A DNA stretch of 64,000 nucleotides from Gemmatimonadaceae bacterium (GCA_025930755.1 JAICOJ010000004.1:19654-83653), one strand, 5' to 3'; positions 56,211 through 64,000 are shown, numbered from the stretch's first letter. Numbers and translations: made by a program. Notes: generated by a model not told the origin, from the sequence alone.

Positions 56211-57743
56211 CTACGGCTTGGTCTTCTGGTTCTTTGCGCCAGGTGGCCGTATCGCCGGCTTGCCTTGCGTCTTCTCGGCCGGCTTGCCGGTGGCTTTGTC
56301 CTCGGTCTTCTCTTCGGATTTCGCCTCCGACTTCTCGTCCCTGGCCTCTGACTTCGCCTCGGGCTTGGTCTCCGGCGCGGCCTCGGGCTCGGCCGCCGGC
56401 TCCTCCTTCTTCTGCACCGGCTTCGCTTCCGGCTTCGATACGGGTGGCTCGGCCTGGCGAGGCGGCTCGACAGTTACCGCCGGCTTGTCGGCCTTTTGCT
56501 CGACCTTGTCCGCCTTGTGCTCGGACTTCTCGGCCTTTTGCTCCTGCTTTGGCTCCTGGCGAGTCTCCTGCACTTCCTGCTTTTGCAGCTGGCGCGCCTC
56601 TTTCGCCTCCTGCTTGTCTTCCTGGCGGACCTGCTTCTCCTCCTGGCGGATCTGCTTGTCCTCCCGACGCTCCTGTTTGGCCTCGATCTTCTCGGCCTGC
56701 TTATCGGGTTGCGGCTGCTGCGGCTGGCCATTGGCCGGCGTCTCGATACGGGGAGTCCGCCGTGGATCGTTGGGCTTTTCGTTCTCGATGCCGCGACCCT
56801 TCACGTTCGGATCGTCCGTGTGGCCGTACGCGTTGCCGTTTCCGCGCTTTTCCTTCTCCTTCACGTCCTTGGGCGCGGGCGTGTCGGTGCGTGGGCCAGG
56901 ATGATCGATGACGACGGGTCCATGCTCTGGCCGCGTCGGCTCGCTGACCCGATCGATCGGTGCGCGAACGGGTGTGGTCTCGGGAAACCGACGGCGAACG
57001 CGCTGGCCGTTGTTGATGGCGACGATCGAATCCGGACGCGCCGGCGCCGTCCTCACGATCATCCCGCCCGAGGGCGCAGGGACCGGGCACCAGGCGCGGT
57101 CGGCAACTTCCTCGGGAACCTCGTACACGGTGCGGTTCGCGCAGTAGATGCGAACGGTGCGATAAGGATCGCTCGCGTACGTCGCCGCTAGCGCGTAGGC
57201 ATCTTCCGCCCACGACTCGTCGATCACCGACGGAAGGAATGCGCGCGAGATGGCACGCATCGTCACGTGCGGATTCGTGCCTCGATAGGCGGCGGGGCCG
57301 AGCACGCGGCGCATGTAGCTGGGGTGGAACGCCTCATCGGGTAGCCGAAGGGGCTCGTCGGACGCGATCGCGTAGACCCAGCGCGCTGGCAGCGCGGTGC
57401 CGGACGGGCGCCCGTAATACATCGTCGACTGCACCTTCCACGACACCGGGACCCAGTTCAGCCCCGCGAGCATCCAAGTGCGCTGATGCGCGTAGGACGG
57501 CGCGAGCAGCGCGACTCCGCGGTCGGGCACGATCTCGAACAGCGCGACGTACGACGGGCGGTTCGTCTGCACGACGAGCTGGCCGCGAACCGGGCGCGCG
57601 AGCGTGATCTCGAGCGGCTCAATGCGCGGTGGCGGCGGTGGCGGCGGTGCGGGACGGTGGACGACGTACACGGTGCCCGACGAGCACGCGGCGAGCACGA
57701 TGGACGCGACGAGCGTTGCGAGGCGGCGAAGTGGAGTGCGCAT
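56211..57743 (-). CDS. DUF4384-like lipoprotein with long Lys/Glu/Gln/Arg charged C-terminal helix
   Basis: Lipobox LAACSSG; RPVRGQLVVQTNRPSYVALFEIVPDRGVALLAPS; RREDKQIRQEEKQVRQEDKQEAKEARQLQKQEVQETRQEPKQ... Confidence 0.65.
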   Translation of the reverse strand: MRTPLRRLATLVASIVLAACSSGTVYVVHRPAPPPPPPPRIEPLEITLARPVRGQLVVQTNRPSYVALFEIVPDRGVALLAPSYAHQRTWMLAGLNWVPVSWKVQSTMYYGRPSGTALPARWVYAIASDEPLRLPDEAFHPSYMRRVLGPAAYRGTNPHVTMRAISRAFLPSVIDESWAEDAYALAATYASDPYRTVRIYCANRTVYEVPEEVADRAWCPVPAPSGGMIVRTAPARPDSIVAINNGQRVRRRFPETTPVRAPIDRVSEPTRPEHGPVVIDHPGPRTDTPAPKDVKEKEKRGNGNAYGHTDDPNVKGRGIENEKPNDPRRTPRIETPANGQPQQPQPDKQAEKIEAKQERREDKQIRQEEKQVRQEDKQEAKEARQLQKQEVQETRQEPKQEQKAEKSEHKADKVEQKADKPAVTVEPPRQAEPPVSKPEAKPVQKKEEPAAEPEAAPETKPEAKSEARDEKSEAKSEEKTEDKATGKPAEKTQGKPAIRPPGAKNQKTKP

Positions 57744-57780
57744 GAGGCGGGTCCTTGCCGGAAGCGGCAGAGACGTCGGG

Positions 57781-57808
57781 AATCAGAATTCAGATGTCGG
57801 AATTCAGA
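57781..57808. repeat. locus K: single-arm ATTCAGA heptad array in a divergent intergenic region
   Basis: AATCAGA ATTCAGA TGTCGGA ATTCAGA. Confidence 0.75.
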
Positions 57809-57974
57809 GGGCGCGATGACCAGCCTGCGCCCCTTGGTTGACGCACGCCGGGTCAGTCGGGAAACGGGCGTGGCGTTTGTTCGGGGCGGAACTTCTTACA
57901 CACGGCCCGTGGCTCGGCGACGAACCCGGGCCTACATTTGGCCCCCCCTGCAACCACTCACGAGCGAGGATCCC

Positions 57975-58439
57975 ATGGCCAATCCGCCCAAGGGCTACCA
58001 CACCGTCACGCCGGGCATCACCGTCAGCGACGCGGCGAAGGCGATCGAGTTCTACAAGGACGCGTTCGGCGCGGAGGAGCTCGACCGCATGGAAGGGCCG
58101 GACGGCTCCATCATGCACGCGGAGATCCGCATCGGGGACTCGACCATCATGCTCGGCAGCGAGAATCCCATGTGGGGAATGAAGTCGCCGCTGACGCTCG
58201 GTGGGGTCCACGGGTCGCTTCACGTGTATGTCGATGACGCTGACGCGGCGTTCGCGCGGGCGGTGGATGCGGGGTGCGACGTCGCGCAACCGCTCGAAGA
58301 CGTGTTCTGGGGTGACCGGTACGGCAAAGTCACCGACCCGTTCGGCCACCAGTGGGGCATCGCAACGCGGGTAAAGGAGTTGAGCAGGGAGGAGATGCGG
58401 AAAGCCGCCGAAGCGTGGATGCAGACGATGGCTCAATAG
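57975..58439 (+). CDS. VOC/glyoxalase-like (PhnB-type) protein
   Basis: YHTVTPGITVSDAAKAIEFYKDAFGAEELDRMEGPDGSIMHAEIRIGDSTIML...DPFGHQWGIATR. Confidence 0.9.
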   Translation: MANPPKGYHTVTPGITVSDAAKAIEFYKDAFGAEELDRMEGPDGSIMHAEIRIGDSTIMLGSENPMWGMKSPLTLGGVHGSLHVYVDDADAAFARAVDAGCDVAQPLEDVFWGDRYGKVTDPFGHQWGIATRVKELSREEMRKAAEAWMQTMAQ

Positions 58440-58651
58440 CCGTCGCACTGTGGCGGTTGATCAACGACCTGTCGCGCAGGCTCCCCGAGGAGTGTTGCCC
58501 ACACGCAGCCAGCGCGACGGAAGTCGTTCGAGGGGCGCGAGTTAACACTATACCACACGTGGCCCGCCGGTTGCGCTTGCCCCGCGCGACCGGCGCATCT
58601 CCCGGCCATGTCGTCCCTCCGCACCGACCATCCGCATCCCACGCCACGGAC

Positions 58652-59257
58652 ATGTTCGAAATCGTTCGGCAGGACTTGGAGCGCTGTGTCCGGGTCAACC
58701 AAACAGGTGCCAGGAACCTCTCGGCGTATCTCCGCGAGCTGTTCAATCCAGGAACGCAGGCCATTCTGATCCACCGCTTCGGGGTGTGGTCGGACGGGAT
58801 CCGCGTTGCGCCGCTGCGCTACCTGCTGCGGGTCGTGCATTTCTTCGTGCAGCACGTGGTTGCCTGGCGGGTCGGGATCTACATCCCGATCAAGGCGGAC
58901 ATTGGTCCTGGCATCGCGATCCACACCTGGGGCGGGGGCGTCTTCCTTCCTTCGTGCAGGATCGGCCGGAACCTGACCATCGTCGGTGGCGGGGTGCTCT
59001 TCGACTACGACACGCTCGAGATCGGCGAGGACGTGACGGTCGGCGCGGGCACGAAGAGCACCGGGCGGATCCGCATTGGCAATCGTGTAACCACCGCTCC
59101 GAACTCCGTCGTCATCGAGGACGTGCCTGACGACAGTCTCGTCTTCGGCAATCCCGGCCGCATCGTTCGCAAGCTGTCCGCGAAGCGCAAGCTGGCGAAA
59201 GTCGGCACCGGGCCGGTCGCCGAGTCCGTGAGCAGTCCATCGCTCGCGGCCTTCTAG
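58652..59257 (+). CDS. serine O-acetyltransferase-like (CysE-type hexapeptide) protein
   Basis: IYIPIKADIGPGIAIHTWGGGVFLPSCRIGRNLTIVGGGVLFDYDTLEIGEDVTVGAGTKSTGRIRIGNRVTTAPNSVV. Confidence 0.8.
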   Translation: MFEIVRQDLERCVRVNQTGARNLSAYLRELFNPGTQAILIHRFGVWSDGIRVAPLRYLLRVVHFFVQHVVAWRVGIYIPIKADIGPGIAIHTWGGGVFLPSCRIGRNLTIVGGGVLFDYDTLEIGEDVTVGAGTKSTGRIRIGNRVTTAPNSVVIEDVPDDSLVFGNPGRIVRKLSAKRKLAKVGTGPVAESVSSPSLAAF

Positions 59258-59289
59258 GCCATTCTCCCTAACGAGACGCGCGGCGCGCC

Positions 59290-60453
59290 GTGGATTTCGC
59301 GCTGAGCGCGGAGCAGATCGAGCTCCGCGACAACGTTCTCGACTTCGCCCGGCGTGGGCTCGGCGGCGAGCCGGAGGGGAACGCTCCCGCATCGGTCGGG
59401 GGCTTTCGACGCGATCTCTGGGAGCGCTGCGGGGAGTTCGGCATCCTCGGCCTGCCGGTTCCTGGCGAGTACGGAGGCAGCGGTCACGACATGGTCACCA
59501 CGACCGTGGCGATGGAAGCGCTCGGTGAGGGGTGTCACGATCATGGGCTGCTTTTCTCGATGCACGCGCACATGTGGGCGGTCGTCACCCCGATCATCGC
59601 GTTCGGAACGCCGGAGCAGCGTGAGCGCTATCTGCCGCGCCTCGTCGATGGCTCGTGGGTCGCGGCGCATGGCATCAGTGAGCCGGGCTCTGGCTCCGAC
59701 GCGTACTCGATGCGCGCGCGTGCGATCAAGGACGGCGACGACTACATCCTGAACGGAACGAAGACGTTCGTGACGAACGCGCCAGTCGGCGACTTGTTCG
59801 TCGTCTTCGCGACGGTGAAGCCAGAGCGGGGCATGTGGGGCGTCACGGCATTTCTGATCGAGAAGGGAACCCCCGGGCTCTCGGTCTCCCGGCCCTTCAA
59901 GAAGCTCGGTCTCACCACGTCACCAATGGGCGAGGTGGTGCTCGACGATTGTCGCATCCCGGTTGCCAACCGCCTCGGGAAGGAGGGTCAGGGTGCGACG
60001 ATCTTCAACCACTCCATGGGGTGGGAGCGCAGCTGCATCCTCGCGAGCCAGGTCGGACGGATGCAGCAGCAGCTCGACGCATGTGTCCGCTATGCGAAAG
60101 AGCGCGAGCAGTTCGGGAAGCCGATCGGAAGCTTCCAGCTCGTTGCGGCGAAGATCGCCGACATGAAGGTACGGCTGGAGACATCGCGACTGCTTCTGTA
60201 TCGCGCCGCCTGGCAGCTCTCGAGAGCCGCCGAGGGCGGCGCGATGGAGGCGGCGATGGCCAAGCTCTACATCAGCGAGTCGGCCGTGGCCTCGGCGCTC
60301 GACGCGGTGCAGCTGCACGGCGGCTACGGCTACATGCAGGATTTTCACGTCGAGCAGCAACTGCGCGATTCCATCGGCGGCACCCTGTACTCGGGCACGT
60401 CGGAGATTCAGCGAATGCTGATCGCGCGCCATCTTGGACTCAGCCCCGTCTGA
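59290..60453 (+). CDS. acyl-CoA-dehydrogenase-family flavoenzyme (IVD/prolyl-PCP-dehydrogenase-like active site)
   Basis: GISEPGSGSDAYSMRARA, FNHSMGWERSCILASQVGRMQQ, LHGGYGYMQDFHVEQQLRDSIGGTLYSGTSEIQRMLIARHLG. Confidence 0.9.
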   Translation: MDFALSAEQIELRDNVLDFARRGLGGEPEGNAPASVGGFRRDLWERCGEFGILGLPVPGEYGGSGHDMVTTTVAMEALGEGCHDHGLLFSMHAHMWAVVTPIIAFGTPEQRERYLPRLVDGSWVAAHGISEPGSGSDAYSMRARAIKDGDDYILNGTKTFVTNAPVGDLFVVFATVKPERGMWGVTAFLIEKGTPGLSVSRPFKKLGLTTSPMGEVVLDDCRIPVANRLGKEGQGATIFNHSMGWERSCILASQVGRMQQQLDACVRYAKEREQFGKPIGSFQLVAAKIADMKVRLETSRLLLYRAAWQLSRAAEGGAMEAAMAKLYISESAVASALDAVQLHGGYGYMQDFHVEQQLRDSIGGTLYSGTSEIQRMLIARHLGLSPV

Positions 60454-60457
60454 CGCC

Positions 60458-62053
60458 ATGAACTATCTCCTCTGGCATGCGCCGGCGCAGAGCGCGCGCC
60501 TCTTCCCCGATCGGCCGGCGGTGCAGGATGCCACCACCACCTTCACGCACCGTGAGCTCCACGAGCTCAGCAACGGCGTGGCCGTGCTGCTCGCCGCTCG
60601 GGGCCTCTCGCGAGGCGAGCGCGTCGGCATGTGGATGCCCAAGCAGGCCCGCTCCGTCGCGGTCATGCTGGGCGCGTCGAAGTGCGGCGCGATCTACGTG
60701 CCGGTGGATCCGCAGGCGCCCGTCGAGCGTGCCGCGTTCATCCTCGGGAATGCCGACATCAGCGTGCTCGTCACGTCGCGACGCCTCCTGGCATCGCTGT
60801 CGCAGCACATGGGGACCTTCGCCTCGTTGCGCGCGATCGTCGTCGTCGATGAAAAGGACGGGGAGCTGGCACACACGCCGGTGCCGACGTTTGGCTGGGG
60901 GGCGATCGTCCCGACCTCCGAACCGCCCACGGTGTCGAATGCCGTCGACAGCGATCCGGCGTACATGCTGTACACATCCGGCTCGACGGGAACGCCGAAG
61001 GGCGTGGTGATCAGCCACCTCAACGCCCTCACCTTCATCGAGTGGACGATCGCGACGTTTCGCATCCAGCCGGAGGATCGGCTGTCGGGGCATGCCCCAC
61101 TGCACTTCGATCTCTCCGTGTTCGACATCTACGCCGCGCTCGGGACCGGCGCCTGTGTGGTGATGGTCCCCGATCGCATCGCACCTTTCCCGGCCGAGTT
61201 CGCGAAATGGATCGAAGAGCAGAAGATCACGGTCTCGTACATGGTGCCGTCCGCGTTCATCCGCTTGCTGAAGCATGGCGAGCTCGAGCGGTTCAGCTAT
61301 GCGTCGCTGCGCACGATTCTCTTCGCCGGCGAGGTGTTCCCGGTGAAGCATCTGAAGGAGGTGATGCCGCACTTCCCGAACGCCAGCTGGTTCAACCTCT
61401 ACGGTCCGACGGAGACCAACGTCTGCACGTGGACGCCCGTCCCGAAGCCGCTCGTGCAGGAAACCGAGCTGTCGATCGGCCGGTCGTGCGAGAACTTCGA
61501 CTGCTTCGCGCTCACCAGCGACGGTCGGAAGGCGCGGCCGGGCGAGGAAGGGGAGCTCGTCGTCCGCGGTCCGGGCGTGATGCTCGGCTACTGGAAGCTT
61601 CCCGAGCGCACGGCGAAGAATCTGACGCCGAATCCCCTGCACAAGGACTTCACCGATCTCATCTACAGGACCGGCGATCTCGTGCGCGTGCTCGACGACG
61701 GCATCTCGTTCCAGTACATCGCCCGACTCGACCACATGGTGAAAACGCGCGGGTACCGCGTCGAGCTCGAGGAGATCGAGCACGTGCTGCACGCGAACAC
61801 GCGCATCCGGAACGCCGCGGTGGTGGCGATTCCGGATGACGAGGTGGGCGCGCGTCTTCGCGCGGCGGTCGTCGTCGAAGGAGGCAATGGTCTCTCGCAA
61901 CAGGAGCTCGCCAGCCACTGCGCGACAAAGCTGCCGAGCTACGCGATTCCGGAGCTGTTCGTTTTCATGCCCGAGCTGCCGACGACATCGACCGGAAAGG
62001 TGGATCGACGCAGTCTCGCCGAATCACTCGGCCAATATTCGGCGGTGGGTTAA
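60458..62053 (+). CDS. stand-alone amino-acid-type adenylation enzyme (AMP-dependent ligase)
   Basis: A3 YMLYTSGSTGTPKGVVISH, A4 HFDLSVFDIYAAL, A5 FNLYGPTETNVCTW, A8 RLDHMVKTRGYRVELEEIE, A10 TSTGKVDRRSL. Confidence 0.9.
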   Translation: MNYLLWHAPAQSARLFPDRPAVQDATTTFTHRELHELSNGVAVLLAARGLSRGERVGMWMPKQARSVAVMLGASKCGAIYVPVDPQAPVERAAFILGNADISVLVTSRRLLASLSQHMGTFASLRAIVVVDEKDGELAHTPVPTFGWGAIVPTSEPPTVSNAVDSDPAYMLYTSGSTGTPKGVVISHLNALTFIEWTIATFRIQPEDRLSGHAPLHFDLSVFDIYAALGTGACVVMVPDRIAPFPAEFAKWIEEQKITVSYMVPSAFIRLLKHGELERFSYASLRTILFAGEVFPVKHLKEVMPHFPNASWFNLYGPTETNVCTWTPVPKPLVQETELSIGRSCENFDCFALTSDGRKARPGEEGELVVRGPGVMLGYWKLPERTAKNLTPNPLHKDFTDLIYRTGDLVRVLDDGISFQYIARLDHMVKTRGYRVELEEIEHVLHANTRIRNAAVVAIPDDEVGARLRAAVVVEGGNGLSQQELASHCATKLPSYAIPELFVFMPELPTTSTGKVDRRSLAESLGQYSAVG

Positions 62054-62131
62054 CGGGATTGCGCACTGTGCGAGGGGAGTTGCAGCTTCAGCGCGCGGCT
62101 CGCCCCTGTTCTCCCACCGACTCGTCCCAAC

Positions 62132-62383
62132 ATGCTACGGAATGACCTCACGAAGTTCATTCAGGAGAACCTTCTCCAGAAGGATCCGACGCCGATCGGC
62201 CCCGAGGACTCCCTGATCGATAGCGGGATCATCAATTCCATGGGTCTGATCCGGCTCGTCAGCTTCATCGAGACTCGGACCGGGGTGCGCATTCCGGACG
62301 CGATGATCACTCCGGACAATTTCGAGACGGTGACCGCGATCGAGCGGACCATCGACGAGGTTCGGCACCAGCGGGGAGTCTAA
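62132..62383 (+). CDS. acyl/peptidyl carrier protein
   Basis: 83 aa; LIDSGIINSMGLIRLVSFIETRTGVRIPDAMITPDNFETVTAIERTID. Confidence 0.88.
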   Translation: MLRNDLTKFIQENLLQKDPTPIGPEDSLIDSGIINSMGLIRLVSFIETRTGVRIPDAMITPDNFETVTAIERTIDEVRHQRGV

Positions 62384-62455
62384 CTGCGACTGCGAACTGC
62401 GAACTGCGAAGACGGCGCTTTTATTCGCAGCTCGCAGTTCGCAGTTCGCAGTTGC
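62384..62455. repeat. locus L: (CTGCGAA)n palindrome abutting the carrier-protein stop
   Basis: CTGCGA CTGCGAA CTGCGAA CTGCGAA (62384-62410); TTCGCAG CTCGCAG TTCGCAG TTCGCAG TTGC (62424-62455). Confidence 0.92.
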
Positions 62456-62528
62456 CCTTCCGGGGGTGGAGTCGTCACCCATGAGATCCTGCCGCCTCCT
62501 CGAAGTCCCCCCGCCTCGAGAGCCCGCC

Positions 62529-63251
62529 ATGTCAGAACGAATTGCCCCGCCATGTCCCCACGATGTGGGGCCTGGCATACCAGTCTGTCTTCGCTGTCGC
62601 AAAGAGAACCGCGTTGCGACGCGCGAGCGTCGCCGTCGCGCGCTTTTTGCCACGGCCGCCATCGGCCTCGGCGTCGCCACCATCGGCGCAGCGGGCGCCG
62701 CGGGGATGCTCGACAGTGAGCTGCGCGCAGCCGGTTTCGCCATACCCGAAGCACCGGCCCCGTCGACACCCTCTGTTGGCGAGCCGCCGAGCGTGCCAGA
62801 GAGAGCGCCGGATAGCATGGCAGCCGTGTCCGTCGCACCGGAAAGCACCGTGGTGAGCGTAGCGAGCGTGACCACCCCACCCGTACCAGAGCTCGCTCCC
62901 GCCATTGGTGAAGGCCGGACGTCGCTCCGCGATGGAATCGTCGCGGAGCGAAGCGGCGAAGAGATTACCGTCCACTTCGACACGCCCCTGGCGCGCACGC
63001 GGCGCCCTGAAAAGTTCGAGGGGGTGCTCCGCGCGACGCTCCCGCAGATTTTCGGAGCATCCATCGATTCGGCGCTGGCCACCATGCCTGTCGGCACGCT
63101 GGTACCGCCGCACGGACTGACCACCGATCTGCCGACGCAGGGCCTGTACGTGCCGGTGCCGGGGGGATCGACACTCAGAGTCTGGCCCGAGACGCGTGCG
63201 GGAGAAGACGGGCCGCTCGTCGTACGCTACCGCGTGCTCGTCGTCTCCTGA
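62529..63251 (+). CDS. hypothetical single-TM protein with N-terminal CxxC
   Basis: CPHDVGPGIPVCLRCRKENR; TM ALFATAAIGLGVATIGAAG; C-terminal PRVWPETRAGEDGPLVVRYRVL-like beta domain. Confidence 0.6.
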   Translation: MSERIAPPCPHDVGPGIPVCLRCRKENRVATRERRRRALFATAAIGLGVATIGAAGAAGMLDSELRAAGFAIPEAPAPSTPSVGEPPSVPERAPDSMAAVSVAPESTVVSVASVTTPPVPELAPAIGEGRTSLRDGIVAERSGEEITVHFDTPLARTRRPEKFEGVLRATLPQIFGASIDSALATMPVGTLVPPHGLTTDLPTQGLYVPVPGGSTLRVWPETRAGEDGPLVVRYRVLVVS

Positions 63252-63266
63252 TCCTGCCGGACAGCG

Positions 63267-64000
63267 TTAGGCTGCGTGGTGCCTCGGCACTCGCAGCGTG
63301 CGCGTCTCGCCATCCGCGCCCTGCCGTATGACAAGCCGAGCGTTCTGACAGATCGCGAAGTCATTGAACACCGGCTGCAGCGCGACGAGCATGGCATCCG
63401 CGCTCGGTCCGTAGTGATAGAGCGCCGTCTCGGTTGGACCGTTCCACGCGCTGCGGAGCTCGCCGTTCACGGAATCAGCCGCCGAGGCGAGACGCTCCAT
63501 CAGCGCGTCGATATCTGTCTCGGCGTAGATCTCCTCGGGCAGCGTCGTGCCGTCGAGATAGACCGCCAGTCCCTCCTGCACGCCGAAAGGTCGCTCGACC
63601 CCTACGCCGTCCTGCTCGAATAGCAGCTGGGAGCCCACCGGCGCGCCGGCGTCCTCGAGGATGCGTTGGACGACCTCGAGCGCACCGTCGAGATCAGCGA
63701 GCGCCAGCTCGACATCGACATACCCGATCTCGGCGGCGGCGGTCAGTTGCGATCCACCCCCGGTCACCACGCCGAGCTCGCGAATGGCGAGGGCGTCCTG
63801 GACCGGATCCTCGTAGCGAGCGCCGCGATCCATGGGCTCGATGTGCTCGGGGATCCGCGCAATGACGAGGTGCGGAAAGCGGTCGCGATCGACGGCCGCC
63901 TCCTCGCGCACGACGCCTACGCGCAGTGGAGCGGGCGCGGCGCTGATCTCGCCTCGCAACCATTCCGGATGTCGCTGGATGGCATCGAGAATGGGCTCGC
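63267..64000 (-). CDS. hypothetical protein, partial (5' end beyond the window)
   Basis: Frame open to the right edge (EPILDAIQRHPEWLRGEISAAPAPLRVG...); stop GCCTAACG context at 63267-63269. Confidence 0.6.
   Translation of the reverse strand, partial: EPILDAIQRHPEWLRGEISAAPAPLRVGVVREEAAVDRDRFPHLVIARIPEHIEPMDRGARYEDPVQDALAIRELGVVTGGGSQLTAAAEIGYVDVELALADLDGALEVVQRILEDAGAPVGSQLLFEQDGVGVERPFGVQEGLAVYLDGTTLPEEIYAETDIDALMERLASAADSVNGELRSAWNGPTETALYHYGPSADAMLVALQPVFNDFAICQNARLVIRQGADGETRTLRVPRHHAA

Noticed and set aside
58652-62383. Complete NRPS biosynthetic gene cluster
   Set aside because: No condensation, thioesterase or PKS modules; only a stand-alone A enzyme, ACAD and carrier
1573-63271. 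TTAGGC resembling a eukaryotic telomere repeat
   Set aside because: Occurrences are single and dispersed, never tandem; treated as a possible DNA signal word instead

Overview
This 64 kb window is GC-rich and gene-dense, and looks like a bacterial chromosome segment. Gene content and style are compatible with Gemmatimonadota, which is an inference. I support about 59 protein-coding genes and found no convincing rRNA, tRNA, CRISPR array, IS element or prophage. Recognisable modules: an NHEJ operon (Ku, LigD split into PE-LIG and POL polypeptides, a cold-shock gene upstream); a multi-GAF histidine kinase with an HD-GYP response regulator; glutamine synthetase; Lhr-type helicase; MqnD; an NRAMP transporter; and a compact cassette of CysE-like acetyltransferase, acyl-CoA-dehydrogenase-like enzyme, amino-acid-type adenylation enzyme and carrier protein. 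The most unusual signal is non-coding. At about a dozen intergenic sites, usually abutting a stop codon, there are short tandem arrays with a 7-nt period (9-nt at two sites). Many are arranged as long inverted repeats around a central GC hairpin. The unit sequence differs between loci, but several unit families recur: GAACTGC, GAGGAAC, ATTCAGA, ATTGCGG, GGRGTCA, TCGAGGTNN. A second unexplained signal is the heptamer CGTTAGG/CCTAACG. It accounts for 18 of the 21 CCTAAC hexamers I found by eye and supplies many rare TTA leucine codons and TAA stops. Other candidates are a tripartite acidic/Gly-rich/basic protein, a histone-H1-like repeat protein, a [FeFe]-hydrogenase-like domain on a proline-rich membrane protein, an uncharacterised ~80-aa domain present both alone and fused to an MBL hydrolase, and a plasmid-type Rep protein in a chromosomal-looking context. 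All calls come from reading the sequence and the supplied ORF track; no database search was run.
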